Positions 1 to 9,498 of a stretch of DNA of 64,000 nt are shown here, piece after piece. Within the stretch, counting starts at the first letter, position 1. The number at the start of each line of letters is the position of its first letter. The notes under the pieces were generated by a model. The model was not told the origin of the DNA. It was given only the letters and a program-made list of their open reading frames with translations, and made no database searches. Position numbers and translations under genes: made by a program. Source of the stretch: JADLHS01 sp039806955 (GTDB lineage: Bacteria; Verrucomicrobiota; Verrucomicrobiia; Limisphaerales; JADLHS01); assembly GCA_039806955.1 (NCBI GenBank), contig JBDHQI010000013.1, forward strand, positions 1 through 64,000. The letters run 5' to 3'.

Positions 1-2
1 TT

Positions 3-1673
3 CAGACGCGCACGCCCAGCAACTGTTCAATCCACTTTGCTAAAATTGCGTTCCCTAAGTCCGACAGGCTGCTAGGGCAGGCTGATGTATGCCGGGGGGC
101 AATCGCTCTGCTTCAATTCCCACTTTCTTGGCTCGCGAAAAATGCCTCTCACTCGGCAATAATTTTGACCTCATCTCGGTTCTTAATGTTGGCGATATTC
201 TGGGGTAATATTGTTCTCTTGGCACTAGCAACCGGTGAAAGTTTGAAAACCGGGCGTGGGCTGGTTGCTTTATTGGGAGCAGCAACGCTTGCACCATTAT
301 GGGATTATGGGTTTGAAATCCGCCACGACAACCTTCTCCTTACAGGCCTATTGTTAACTTGGTATTTGGTGCGGATTCGGCCTGCTGGGGCCGTGAGCTA
401 TCTTGCGGCCGGCCTGTTGGCAGTAGCGATGCAATTCGCAGCACACAAGGCATTCGCCTATTGGTTGCCAATCACTCTTGTGATTCTCGCCTTTCCGCCG
501 CCTCGCCATAGATTGAGTCGATGGAAAGCGTTTGCGTTTTGGACATTGGGTGCTCTGGCGGCGTTTGCTCTGTTGCGGCTGGTGTACCTGTTAAGTGGCG
601 CCGGCGACCTAACGGATACAACAACAAATGGAATAGAATTCGTTTCGACGGTTTCGACAAGCAATTCTCGTTTCTGGCCGACATGGACCTTGACGCGCTT
701 GTTTTGGCAGACACCTCTTTTGCTGGCTTTGGTGACAGCAGCAATGTTCGGCTTGTTTTTAGATAGTTTTAAAATCGGAAAGTCCTTGATGAGTTGGCAC
801 AGCATTGTTCCAGAAGCGGGATTGTTTCTCGCTGCACTTGCGATCTTGTTCGTCAATCCAACACCATTTCCCTACAATCTGCTGCACCTGGTCCCATTCG
901 CCTATCTCCTTGCGTATCGTTGTGGCACACGGCTTTGGAGCGAAATTGCCCCGCGTTCAGAATTTGTTGTTATTTCGGCTATGGTTCTCATGGTCACCCA
1001 CTTGGCTGTCTTCTATGTGGTGACACGCCGTCACCTGGATTGGCCGAATACGCGTCAGTTTCAGCTAATTGAATTGGCCGAAAGTACCACTGACCCCCTG
1101 AAGGATCCCATCTTCGATGGGGTTGGTTTGGTGTGTACACGCCCATTCATCAATTCCGCATCCTTTTTGCATAGCTTAACTATTCAAAATCTACTGCAGC
1201 CGGGCGCGACAACAATTGCAGACATGCTAGCGGCCCAACCAGCGGCAGTGATTATGCCCAACTATCGTACTGACTGGCTTAGAGAGGAGGATCACAAGTT
1301 TATTCGTGATCATTATGTTCCGCTGGCAGAGGATTTTTGGGTCTTGGGAAGGGTTCTCCCGCTTGGTGGAGGAAGTTTCCAAGTCATCCACCCGGGACGT
1401 TATCAAATTTTGGTCGGCAGCGATACATCCGAATCCACCTTAACGGAACACGAGCGTGTTCGACCGATTAGGTTACCCGGCAACTTGAAATGCACAGGGA
1501 GCTTAGATGGTGTTCCGCTCGACGGAAACGCTGTCCAGCTTGCGGTGGGGATGCACACGATACAAACGGAATCAAATATTGTTCCGACCGTCGTTTGGCT
1601 CGGTCCCAAGAAGGAAAGGTTGGAGGCGCTAAGCCCGGGAGATCCACGTCGCCTCTTCGTCAATTGGTACTAG
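3..1673 (+). CDS. Membrane protein, probable GT-C-like glycosyltransferase, 5'-partial (tandem paralogue 1)
   Basis: The frame is open back to the window edge. The residues before the first possible internal start (TTG at 165) still align with the paralogue at 1823, for example PLSWLAKNA against PLFWLAREA, so the true start lies outside the window. About 556 residues are visible. Several hydrophobic segments fill the first two thirds; the rest is a soluble tail. The tail shares VIMPNYRTDW, EDFWVLG, HPGRYQI and the terminal RRLFVNWY with the next gene. The pattern of many helices plus a soluble C-terminal domain suggests a GT-C (PMT/ArnT-like) sugar transferase using a lipid-linked donor; that function is inference. 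Codon use looks more A/T-rich than in its neighbour. Confidence 0.8.
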   Translation, partial: QTRTPSNCSIHFAKIAFPKSDRLLGQADVCRGAIALLQFPLSWLAKNASHSAIILTSSRFLMLAIFWGNIVLLALATGESLKTGRGLVALLGAATLAPLWDYGFEIRHDNLLLTGLLLTWYLVRIRPAGAVSYLAAGLLAVAMQFAAHKAFAYWLPITLVILAFPPPRHRLSRWKAFAFWTLGALAAFALLRLVYLLSGAGDLTDTTTNGIEFVSTVSTSNSRFWPTWTLTRLFWQTPLLLALVTAAMFGLFLDSFKIGKSLMSWHSIVPEAGLFLAALAILFVNPTPFPYNLLHLVPFAYLLAYRCGTRLWSEIAPRSEFVVISAMVLMVTHLAVFYVVTRRHLDWPNTRQFQLIELAESTTDPLKDPIFDGVGLVCTRPFINSASFLHSLTIQNLLQPGATTIADMLAAQPAAVIMPNYRTDWLREEDHKFIRDHYVPLAEDFWVLGRVLPLGGGSFQVIHPGRYQILVGSDTSESTLTEHERVRPIRLPGNLKCTGSLDGVPLDGNAVQLAVGMHTIQTESNIVPTVVWLGPKKERLEALSPGDPRRLFVNWY

Positions 1674-1822
1674 CTGTGCCGGCAATCGTATGTAGCACGG
1701 GCACTGGTAGGCCATTGGTTTATTCCGTCCTGTTCGCTTGACTCAGTCCATTATGAAAAGCGACACCTCATTGAGTGTCGTACGAGTAAGGTGACGCGAA
1801 AGATGCGATGTATTCTTAGCTC

Positions 1823-3559
1823 ATGAAGCGCAAATTAAATCTGCTCTGGGTGGCAGCCATCGTCCTTGGCATGGTCACGATATTTTTCAAGCATTCGCTT
1901 GAGCTGGCGGCGACCCGGGCCTACGCCTCGGAGGAGTGTACCATGGTGTCTGGTGCGCGGCTCCTGGCTACAGGACAGATGGCGAACTTCGAGATCCCCG
2001 CTTCCTTCTATCAACTGCCGCTCTTCTGGCTGGCACGCGAGGCAACGCAATCCGTCGACTTGTTCGCTTCCGCCCGGATCATGGCATTTCTGCTATTCTG
2101 GCTGAATCTCCTGTTACTGGCAATGGCTACCGGCGTTCCGCTGCGATCGTGGAAATGGCTGTCCGCCTTTCTTGGGGTGGCGACGTTGTCGTTGTTGTGG
2201 GAGTTTGGCTTCGAGATTCGCCCGGCAAATTTGCTGCTGACGGGACTACTGCTGACTTGGACCGTGTTACGCTCCGGGAGGGCGGGGATTGGCGGGTGCG
2301 TGTTCGCGGGAGCGGTGGCGGTGGTGATGCAGTTTACGGTGGCGACGGCGTGGATTTATATCTTGCCCCTGACGCTGGGGGGGCTGTTTTTGTCGCCCCC
2401 AAAGGGGCGGACAGCCAGGTGGAAAACCGCGCTCGCCTGGGTCGCCGGCGCGCTTGGAATGTTGTTGGTGTTCCGAGTAAGTTTGGCGGGGCTGGGGCTC
2501 TGGAGTGCGTGTTGGACGGGGCTGGGTGAGGGCGTACCTTCGGATGCCGCGCCGTTGGGGACGATTCTCGCGCGGCTGCTGGCCGGCTCGCCATTACTGG
2601 TGGCAGTGTCCCTGGCTGCGCTCCTCTCCGTATGTTTGGATTGGCTTCGGCGTGGCAAAACCGTGCTGGCCTGGACGGAGGTGCTTCCAGAAGTGGGGAT
2701 GGTGTTGATTGCGTGTGCCGTGGTGTTGCTGCCTCCATCGGACCAACCCGGAAGTCTGGTGATCCTGGCTGCATTCGCGTTTCTGCTGGCCTTTCGCTAC
2801 GGCAGCCGCGTTGTGCGGCAACTCTGGTCCGTACCGGTCTTCCGCCCGGTGCTCGTTACGCTGTTAATTTTTACCCATCTCATCCCGTTCCTGTTGGTCG
2901 TTAAACGCTGCGGCAACCGGTTGAACTTCCGGCAGACCAATCTGATGGAATTAACCGAGGAGCTTACCGATCCGAAAGCCGATTGGGTATTGGACCCAAT
3001 CGGTTTGGTCCCCACCCGGGCGAACCTCGAGTATCGTTCACAGCTTCCTCGCGCGAGGGAAGCGGACATCAGTTCAACCGGGATGCGCGTTGGCGACCAG
3101 CTCTCCACGCGACCGGCATCGGTGATCATCCCCAATCATCAAATGGATTGGCCAACCGAAGCAGATCATGAGTTTATCCGGGAGCATTACGTCGCCTTGG
3201 GCGATGATTTTTGGGTGTTGGGGCACACTTTGCCCAAAGGCGGCGGCGTATTTGAAGTGGTCCATCCAGGGCGATATCGCATTTCCTACCGAAAACAGTC
3301 GAACCTTCTTGGAACCTATCCGGAATCCCTGGCGGAAATGATGCGGAAGCCGGACCCCAAACAGGAGGAAACGCCGTTTGTGGGCACCTTGGACGGCGCG
3401 GCAGTGTCGGATCGGCCAGTCCAACTCACGGTTGGCACGCATCGGGTGCAAAGCGTCGGCGAGGACGAGATCGCCGTGGTTTGGGTAGGGCCGCGACTGG
3501 AAAAGCTGCCGCAAGTCGGCCGAGGAGATCACCGGCGGCTGTTTGTCAATTGGTACTAG
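1823..3559 (+). CDS. Membrane protein, probable GT-C-like glycosyltransferase (tandem paralogue 2)
   Basis: A 578-residue integral membrane protein starting at ATG. An N-terminal signal-anchor helix is followed by a short loop with an acidic pair (SEECTMVSGARLLATGQ) in the place where GT-C enzymes keep a catalytic Asp/Glu. About ten further hydrophobic segments follow, then a soluble tail of roughly 180 residues with VIIPNHQMDW, DDFWVLG and HPGRYRI, ending in RRLFVNWY. It is a full-length version of the edge-truncated gene just upstream and shares its last eight residues exactly, so the two arose by tandem duplication. GDP-fucose synthase lies 25 bp away on the opposite strand, which fits a surface-glycan role. 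The exact substrate cannot be read from the sequence. Confidence 0.82.
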   Translation: MKRKLNLLWVAAIVLGMVTIFFKHSLELAATRAYASEECTMVSGARLLATGQMANFEIPASFYQLPLFWLAREATQSVDLFASARIMAFLLFWLNLLLLAMATGVPLRSWKWLSAFLGVATLSLLWEFGFEIRPANLLLTGLLLTWTVLRSGRAGIGGCVFAGAVAVVMQFTVATAWIYILPLTLGGLFLSPPKGRTARWKTALAWVAGALGMLLVFRVSLAGLGLWSACWTGLGEGVPSDAAPLGTILARLLAGSPLLVAVSLAALLSVCLDWLRRGKTVLAWTEVLPEVGMVLIACAVVLLPPSDQPGSLVILAAFAFLLAFRYGSRVVRQLWSVPVFRPVLVTLLIFTHLIPFLLVVKRCGNRLNFRQTNLMELTEELTDPKADWVLDPIGLVPTRANLEYRSQLPRAREADISSTGMRVGDQLSTRPASVIIPNHQMDWPTEADHEFIREHYVALGDDFWVLGHTLPKGGGVFEVVHPGRYRISYRKQSNLLGTYPESLAEMMRKPDPKQEETPFVGTLDGAAVSDRPVQLTVGTHRVQSVGEDEIAVVWVGPRLEKLPQVGRGDHRRLFVNWY

Positions 3560-3583
3560 CTGGGGCGCGAGGAGGGAGGGACG

Positions 3584-4528
3584 TCATTTTCGGGCGGGGC
3601 CGTGTTCCCGGAAAAATTCGTAGGTGCGCCGGATGCCCTCCTCCAAAGGCACTGTGGGTTTCCAGCCCAGGCGCCGCAGGCGCGTGCTGTCCATCAGCTT
3701 GCGCGGCGTCCCATCGGGCCTGCTGGTGTCCCAGGTGATCTGCCCGGCAAACCCGACCACGCGCTGGATGATGGCGGCCAGTTCGCGAATGGTCACGTCC
3801 TCGCCGTACCCTATGTTGATCATTTGCTCGTCGCTGTAATTTTCCAGCAGAAACCGGCAGGCGCGGGCGAGGTCATCGGAAAATAAAAATTCGCGCCTCA
3901 CGTTGCCTGTGCCCCAACAGGTCACCGTCGGCGCTTTGGCAACCCTGGCTTCGTGGAAACGTCGGATGAGCGCGGGCAGCACATGCGCGTTTTCCAAATC
4001 AAAATTGTCGTGGATGCCGTACATGTTCGTCGGCATGGCGACGATAAAATCACAGCCGTATTGGCGGCGGTAGGCCTGGCACATTTTGATGCCGGCGATT
4101 TTGGCGATGGCGTACCATTGGTTCGTCGGTTCGAGCGGGCCGGTGAGCAGACAATCTTCATTCATCGGTTGCGGGGCCAGGCGCGGGTAGATGCACGAGC
4201 TGCCCAGGAACAGCAGCTTCCGCACTCCCGCCTGATGCGCGCCGTGAATGAGATGGTTTTGCATCTGCAAATTTTCATAAATGAACTGCGCGGGGTAATG
4301 GTCGTTGGCGTGGATGCCGCCCACGCGCGCCGCCGCGACGATGACCGCTTCGGGCCGGGTTTCCTGGTAAAATCTGGTGACGGCGTTCTGATCGAGCAGC
4401 TCCAGTTCGGCGTGCGTTCGCCCGATCAAGTTTTTGTATCCGGCGGCGGTGAATTCCCGCCAGAGGGCGCTGCCCACCAGCCCGCGATGTCCGGCAATGT
4501 AGATTCGACTGTTCTGGCTAAGGGCCAT
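3584..4528 (-). CDS. fcl: GDP-L-fucose synthase
   Basis: A 314-residue extended short-chain dehydrogenase that converts GDP-4-keto-6-deoxymannose to GDP-L-fucose with NADPH by epimerisation and reduction. The N-terminal Rossmann motif is GHRGLVGSA (residues 13-21). The catalytic GSSCIYP block is near residue 109, and the Tyr/Lys pair lies in NQWYAIAK (Y139, K143). NMYGIHDNFD and the RREFLFSDDLARA block are typical of GDP-fucose synthases. Length is normal for the family. No GDP-mannose 4,6-dehydratase is visible in the window, so the substrate must come from a gene elsewhere. It sits convergent with the two putative membrane glycosyltransferases, which suggests fucose-type sugar goes into surface glycans. 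Confidence 0.93.
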   Translation of the reverse strand: MALSQNSRIYIAGHRGLVGSALWREFTAAGYKNLIGRTHAELELLDQNAVTRFYQETRPEAVIVAAARVGGIHANDHYPAQFIYENLQMQNHLIHGAHQAGVRKLLFLGSSCIYPRLAPQPMNEDCLLTGPLEPTNQWYAIAKIAGIKMCQAYRRQYGCDFIVAMPTNMYGIHDNFDLENAHVLPALIRRFHEARVAKAPTVTCWGTGNVRREFLFSDDLARACRFLLENYSDEQMINIGYGEDVTIRELAAIIQRVVGFAGQITWDTSRPDGTPRKLMDSTRLRRLGWKPTVPLEEGIRRTYEFFREHGPARK

Positions 4529-4580
4529 GTGCGACGATAGTGAAAATTACTTTTCAGGACAAGGCCGGGAATTTTTCCAA

Positions 4581-4820
4581 CCACGGATTAACCCGGATAA
4601 AAACTAGAACCGGTCTCGAAATGTTTGGTGGAAATAGAATCCCCTCACCCGGCCTGGCGACCACCCTCTCCCCATCGGATGGGGAGAGGGCCGGGGTGAG
4701 GGGCGACTTTCTCGTCAGGGGCGCCGCTCTTCTTTTTGAGCAAGGCTCTAAACGCAGAGACACAGAGGGTGCAGGGAAACGCAAAGGTCCTGATTTATCT
4801 CCGCGAAACTCTGCGTTCTT
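4581..4820. repeat. Cluster of dispersed intergenic repeat motifs between fcl and trxB
   Basis: The 330-bp gap between the two minus-strand genes 4529-4858 holds no gene. It carries three repeat-like motifs: CCACGGATTAACCCGGATAA at 4581-4600, a large hairpin at 4641-4703 (separate entry), and two oppositely oriented copies of an ACGCAGAG motif (about 4752 and 4809-4818). From memory, similar 'cacggattaacacgg' and 'acgcagagacgcagag' strings are scattered between genes in many environmental bacteria; I cannot check copy number here. Confidence 0.55.
4641..4703. repeat. Long two-tier hairpin (intergenic repeat)
   Basis: An outer stem of 10 bp pairs CCCCTCACCC (4641-4650) with GGGTGAGGGG (4694-4703). 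An inner stem of 12 bp pairs CCCTCTCCCCAT (4664-4675) with ATGGGGAGAGGG (4679-4690) over a 3-base loop. There is no U-tract on either side, so it is not a standard terminator. It lies in the leader of fcl, which is transcribed leftward, or downstream of whatever reads out of the right. Confidence 0.75.
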
Positions 4821-4858
4821 TGCACCGCTGCGGTTATCCGGCAATAAACGGTTTTAGC

Positions 4859-5788
4859 TCATGCCTGTTCCGCCGCGAGGAAACGCTCGGCTTCAATCGC
4901 CGCCGCGCAGCCCATGCCCGCCGCGGTGATGGCCTGACGGTAAACGTGATCGGAACAGTCCCCAGCCACGAACACGCCGGGAATATTGGTCGCCGCGCCC
5001 GTGCGCAGGATGTAGCCGTTGGCGTCCGTTTCGATGAACGGCTTGAAGATTTGCGTGTTCGGCACATGGCCGATCGCAATAAAAACCCCCGCGCAGTCCA
5101 GGGTGCTTTCCACATTTGTCTTTAGATGCTTCACGCGGACGCCGGTGACTTTGTCCTGCTTCACGTCGAGGATTTCGGTCAGGACCGAATCCCACACGGG
5201 CTTGACTTTGGGATGCGCCAGCGTGCGGTCGGCCATAATTTTCGAAGCCCGCAACGTATCGCGACGATGAATCAGATACACGACCGAGGCGAAGCGCGTG
5301 AGATACATCGCTTCTTCACAGGCGGAATCACCGCCGCCCACGACAACAAGCGGTTGATTGCGGAACATCGGCAGCGCGCCGTCGCAGGTCGCGCAATACG
5401 TGACGCCTTTTTTGTCGAGCAAATGTTCACTGTCCAATCCGAGATGACGATGGCTCGCGCCCGTGGCGATGATGACAGTTTTGCTTTGAACGGGTTCGCC
5501 GTCTACCACGACGGTGAAGGGACGTTTCGAGAAATCCACGCTTTGCACGATGCTGCCAAACTTGACGCGGGTGCCGAAGCGTTCGGCCTGCGCCTGCATC
5601 TTGGTCATCAGTTCGTAACCGTCAATGCCCTCGGGCCAGCCGGGGAAATTTTCCACGATGCTCGTGGTGGTGAGCAAACCGCCGGGTTGTTCGCCCGTGA
5701 TGAGAAGCGGCTTGAGATTCGCCCGCGCGGTGTAAAGCGCCGCCGTCCAGCCCGCGCAGCCTGAACCGATGATGACAACATTTTCCAT
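4859..5788 (-). CDS. trxB: Thioredoxin-disulfide reductase
   Basis: A 309-residue flavoprotein that reduces thioredoxin with NADPH in the cytoplasm. The FAD-binding GSGCAGWTAALYTARA motif begins at residue 8. The redox-active CATC pair is at 132-135. The NADPH domain has GGGDSACEEA and HRRDTLRA, and the C-terminal FAD motif is VFVAGDCSDH. One difference from common homologues is the Cys-containing GSGCAG in place of GSGPAG in the first glycine motif. Length and order are standard for the low-molecular-weight class. Confidence 0.95.
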   Translation of the reverse strand: MENVVIIGSGCAGWTAALYTARANLKPLLITGEQPGGLLTTTSIVENFPGWPEGIDGYELMTKMQAQAERFGTRVKFGSIVQSVDFSKRPFTVVVDGEPVQSKTVIIATGASHRHLGLDSEHLLDKKGVTYCATCDGALPMFRNQPLVVVGGGDSACEEAMYLTRFASVVYLIHRRDTLRASKIMADRTLAHPKVKPVWDSVLTEILDVKQDKVTGVRVKHLKTNVESTLDCAGVFIAIGHVPNTQIFKPFIETDANGYILRTGAATNIPGVFVAGDCSDHVYRQAITAAGMGCAAAIEAERFLAAEQA

Positions 5789-5967
5789 AGGGCGCGCAAC
5801 GTAGTGGAGGCTGCCGCCGATGACAAGCTCGCGCCGGAATTATTGCGTGTCACTGGTTGAATGGCGCGGCAGCTTCGGCGCGCATGACCTGAAGCGGATT
5901 CGTCCGTCCGGCGTTTTTCGCGAGGCGCGGAAAGTTGCGCCCGAGGCGGGCGCACCCCGGGACCGGC

Positions 5968-8900
5968 TCAAGGCGCGGATTTCACGGTTTTCAGCGCGAA
6001 CGCCGGGTTCAGTTCCAGTTGAAAATCCTTGAAGCGCACCTCAGTCGGCCCGCCGGAATGAACCTGCAATCCCGTGATGCCGCGGCGCACGATTTCGGGA
6101 TCATCCAGGTCCACACACAAATGGCCGTTGATGGCGGTGCGAATCTTGCCGCCGACGGCGAGAATTTCGTAGGTGTTCCAGGCGTTGGGTTTGACGAATG
6201 AGTCACCGGGTTTGTTCCATAACAGCTCGCGCCCATTCTCTTCATACAACTTGCCCCACCACCCGGCGCCAATGTCGGCTTGCGGGCCTTTCATTTCATG
6301 TCCGGCGAAGGGAATGCTCCGGAACTGCACGCCGCTGTTGGCGGTGTTCGGCGTCAGCTTGACCTGGAAAGTCAGCCGGAAGTCGTCGAGCATGAAGTCG
6401 CTCTTGAGGAAGTCGTTTTCTTTCAGACCCGTGGTGGTGACGCCGACCAATTCACCATTCTCGACGCGCCAAACTTCCGGGTTGCCGTTCCAATAACTCA
6501 AATCTTTACCGTTGAAAAACAGCGAGGCGATGTCCGGAGTCGGGATGAGCGGCACTTGCGCGGGTTGCCGCAGGTAGATGATCAGATCACGGATTTCCTG
6601 GTCGGTCAGCGGTTCGAGCAAGCCTTCGGGCATCATGGACAACGTGCCTTGTTTCATCGAAGCGATTTCGTTGCGGGGCAGGGTGATGCTGTCGTTGGCC
6701 GTGAGAATGGTGACCGCCTGATCGTTTTGTTCCTTGACGATGCCAGTGATGGAGCGGTCGTCCTTCGTTTCGATGTTCCAGCCCAGGTAGTCGTTGGGGA
6801 TCACCGCATTCGGGTCCACCATGTTTTCGAGAATGTAATCCAGGTTGCCGCGGTTCGATCCGGTAAGATCGGGGCCAACCTTGCCGCCGATGCCGAAGAG
6901 GGTGTGGCACTGGCTGCACGCTTTGATGAAGACCGCGTGGCCGCGCATTTCATTGCCCGGCTGGGAGCCACCACCGTGGAAGATGGCGCGGTATTTCGCA
7001 ATTTCCGCTTTTTTATCGGCGCTGCTTTCGCGCGTTTTCCCCCAGACTTGTTGCAACAACGTGTTCACTTCGGCGTTCTTGAGATTCTGCAATTGCTGAA
7101 TCAGATCGGCGGTCAGGTCGGTGGCGGGGACTTGATGCGCCGCGACCGCAGCAAGCAGGGCTTTGGCATAAGCGGGACGGCTCGCGAGCGTGTTGCGCGC
7201 GTCCCGTTTGGCATTTGCGGGCAACGTGGCGTAACGCGATAATATCGCCGCTGGAGTGTCCGGATCGTCGTAACTGGCCAAAGCGCGGATGGCGGGATCT
7301 TGAAATTGGGGATCGTTCAGGAGTTGTTGGAGCAGGGGCGGCAGTTCAAAATCTTTGACCGACAGCAGCGCCTCGAACGCCGTGCTGCGAGCGACGGCGG
7401 TGGCGGTTTGATCGGCCAGAGTCTGCCGCAAGGAAGGCAGCGCCTGAGTATTACCAAAGGTGAGCGAGAGCGATTGCAGGCGGGCGCGGATTTCCAGATT
7501 AGCGCTGGCGGCATAAGTTTTTTCGACTGCGTCCCAGCCAATCGGCATGGTTGCCTGACGTTGGCCTTTGAGCGCTGTGCTGAGGCCGTTCAGGGCGATG
7601 AGCCGTTGCGAATCATCCTTCAGTCGTAACAAGCTTTGACTGATGGCCGCGAAAGCTTCCGGCGTGTTCAAGGCGGCGGTGCGCCGAATCATGAAGCTGA
7701 GCAGATTGGGTAATCTGGCTTGCTCCGCCAACTGCAACGCGCGTCCGGCATCCACGGTGGCGAGCGGCTCGGCGGCGTACCACACCATGAGCGGCAGGTT
7801 GTGATCGTTCGCGTCCTCGGCGTGTTGTGTGAGCGCGGCCACGACGTCCCATCGGTCTTCCAGCGGCAGCCGTTGCATCGCAGAAGCGAGGTAGAGTCGG
7901 ACGACCGGCGAGGGATCATTTTTCGCCATTTGCTCGAACTCCTTCAGTTCGGCGCGCGAAACCTCGTGGTCTTCACAAAGCAATTGAATTTGCCAGGCGC
8001 GAATATATTCGTTGGCGCGGTGCAGTGCGTAAGTGGGATGCGCGGAATGGTCGGTGACATGTTTGGTCCAGAGCCAATATAAAGCTTCGGTGGTGCCGCC
8101 GTCGTGCGGGACTTGATCGAGTAATCGTCCGATGGTCGAATCGGTAGCGCTGCGTTCCTGTAGAATTCGACGCGCATGACGCCCCGACCAATTATCCTTG
8201 GTGGTGGCGAGCTTCACCAATTCGGCATTGGCGAGTTTTTGCAGGTCCACCGGCTTGGACTGCAACTTACCGTAGGTGACTTTGAAGATGCGTCCGTTGC
8301 TGCGGTCATGCTGATTGTCATCGCCGGAGTGGCATTGGTTTTTATCGTACCAATCAATGAGGTAGATGCCGCCGTCCGGTCCCTCCTGCAGATTCACAAT
8401 TTGCGACCAGACATCGTTGAAATTGATCAAGTTGGGGGCGTGATGACCGATGAAGCCCGAGCCTTGACGTTCGAGCACATCCGTGTTGATGCACGCGCCG
8501 TGGATATTGTTCATGTACGCTTTGCCGCGGTACTCGGCGGGCCAGTTGTCGCCCTTGTAGATCAACAAACCGGCATGGGCGTGACCGCCGCCCAATTCCG
8601 CACTGCGGGAAATATCCGGCCGATTCCATTGATTTCCCGCGTAGTGCAGGTGGTCGGCAATGGTTTTGATATCGTCGAAGGTGTAAGGATTGAAATGCGT
8701 GCCGGCTTGTCGTTGATAGCGCGCGCCCTGAATGATGTGGAACAGATGGGGAATGACGCAGGCTTCCGAGATGATCTGCCCGTTCGCGTCGAAATCGAAT
8801 CCCCACGGATTGCTCGTGCCCTCGCCGAAAATCTCGAAGACGTGTTTGGTGGGATGATAACGCCAGATGGCGGCGTTGATGCGGGTGCGCTCGCTGTCGG

Positions 8901-9498
8901 GCGCACCGGGTTTGCCCACGTTGGAATGGGTGAAAATGCCGTGACAACCATACAACCAACCGTCCGGTCCCCAAGCGAATGTGTTCAAAGTTTCGTGCGT
9001 GTCCTGATACGCCCATCCATCCAGCAGAACCCTGGGTTCGCCCGCAGGTTGCGGATGATCCCAATTACTCACCGGAATGAACATCAAGTACGGCGCCGCG
9101 CCCACCCAAACGCCGCCGAAGCCCACCTCCAAACCGCTCACCAGGTTCAATCCCTCTTTGAACACGATGCGTTGATCGAATTTTCCGTCGCCGTCCTGGT
9201 CCTCGAATACCAGGATGCGATCGCGGCCCTGACCTTCCGGGGCGCGATTGGGATACGTGTACGCCTCCGCAACCCAAAGTCGGCCGCGATCATCAATCGC
9301 AAACGCGATGGGCTGCACCACGTCCGGCTCGCCCGCAAAGAGCGTCGCCTGAAAACCTGGAGGCAAAATCATCGCCTTGACCGCTTCTTCGGGTGAAAGT
9401 CCGGAGTATTTGGGTTCCTGGGCGAGGGTTGAAAGCGCGACGCAGCTTAGCCACATCACGACCGAGAGCAGACAGCGGGAAACGGCCAGTTTATTCAC
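5968..9498 (-). CDS. PVC-type cytochrome/dehydrogenase with HEAT-like region, heme domain and C-terminal DUF1080
   Basis: About 1176 residues from the chosen GTG start, giving the signal peptide NKLAVSRCLLSVVMWLSCVA; a TTG four codons upstream (9510) is the alternative. Order: signal peptide; a propeller-like 'membrane-bound dehydrogenase' domain (about 30-420) with Asp-rich EDQDGDGKFDQ and HETLNTFAWGPDGWLYG; an alpha-helical HEAT-like middle; a c-type heme site CSQCH near residue 862 followed by GGKVGPDLTG; and a C-terminal DUF1080 (3-keto-disaccharide hydrolase-like, concanavalin fold) domain from about 990. PVC bacteria carry many such proteins, probably periplasmic and linked to sugar oxidation; the substrate is unknown. 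The DUF1080 fusion supports a saccharide. Confidence 0.85.
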   Translation of the reverse strand: MNKLAVSRCLLSVVMWLSCVALSTLAQEPKYSGLSPEEAVKAMILPPGFQATLFAGEPDVVQPIAFAIDDRGRLWVAEAYTYPNRAPEGQGRDRILVFEDQDGDGKFDQRIVFKEGLNLVSGLEVGFGGVWVGAAPYLMFIPVSNWDHPQPAGEPRVLLDGWAYQDTHETLNTFAWGPDGWLYGCHGIFTHSNVGKPGAPDSERTRINAAIWRYHPTKHVFEIFGEGTSNPWGFDFDANGQIISEACVIPHLFHIIQGARYQRQAGTHFNPYTFDDIKTIADHLHYAGNQWNRPDISRSAELGGGHAHAGLLIYKGDNWPAEYRGKAYMNNIHGACINTDVLERQGSGFIGHHAPNLINFNDVWSQIVNLQEGPDGGIYLIDWYDKNQCHSGDDNQHDRSNGRIFKVTYGKLQSKPVDLQKLANAELVKLATTKDNWSGRHARRILQERSATDSTIGRLLDQVPHDGGTTEALYWLWTKHVTDHSAHPTYALHRANEYIRAWQIQLLCEDHEVSRAELKEFEQMAKNDPSPVVRLYLASAMQRLPLEDRWDVVAALTQHAEDANDHNLPLMVWYAAEPLATVDAGRALQLAEQARLPNLLSFMIRRTAALNTPEAFAAISQSLLRLKDDSQRLIALNGLSTALKGQRQATMPIGWDAVEKTYAASANLEIRARLQSLSLTFGNTQALPSLRQTLADQTATAVARSTAFEALLSVKDFELPPLLQQLLNDPQFQDPAIRALASYDDPDTPAAILSRYATLPANAKRDARNTLASRPAYAKALLAAVAAHQVPATDLTADLIQQLQNLKNAEVNTLLQQVWGKTRESSADKKAEIAKYRAIFHGGGSQPGNEMRGHAVFIKACSQCHTLFGIGGKVGPDLTGSNRGNLDYILENMVDPNAVIPNDYLGWNIETKDDRSITGIVKEQNDQAVTILTANDSITLPRNEIASMKQGTLSMMPEGLLEPLTDQEIRDLIIYLRQPAQVPLIPTPDIASLFFNGKDLSYWNGNPEVWRVENGELVGVTTTGLKENDFLKSDFMLDDFRLTFQVKLTPNTANSGVQFRSIPFAGHEMKGPQADIGAGWWGKLYEENGRELLWNKPGDSFVKPNAWNTYEILAVGGKIRTAINGHLCVDLDDPEIVRRGITGLQVHSGGPTEVRFKDFQLELNPAFALKTVKSAP

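Noticed and set aside
165..170. TTG at 165 as the start of the first membrane protein
   Set aside because: The frame is open to the window edge and the upstream residues align with the paralogue, so the gene begins outside the window.
8176..9396. A 406-residue plus-strand frame opposite the first PVC cytochrome
   Set aside because: The minus-strand reading has the family motifs; the plus-strand one shows none.
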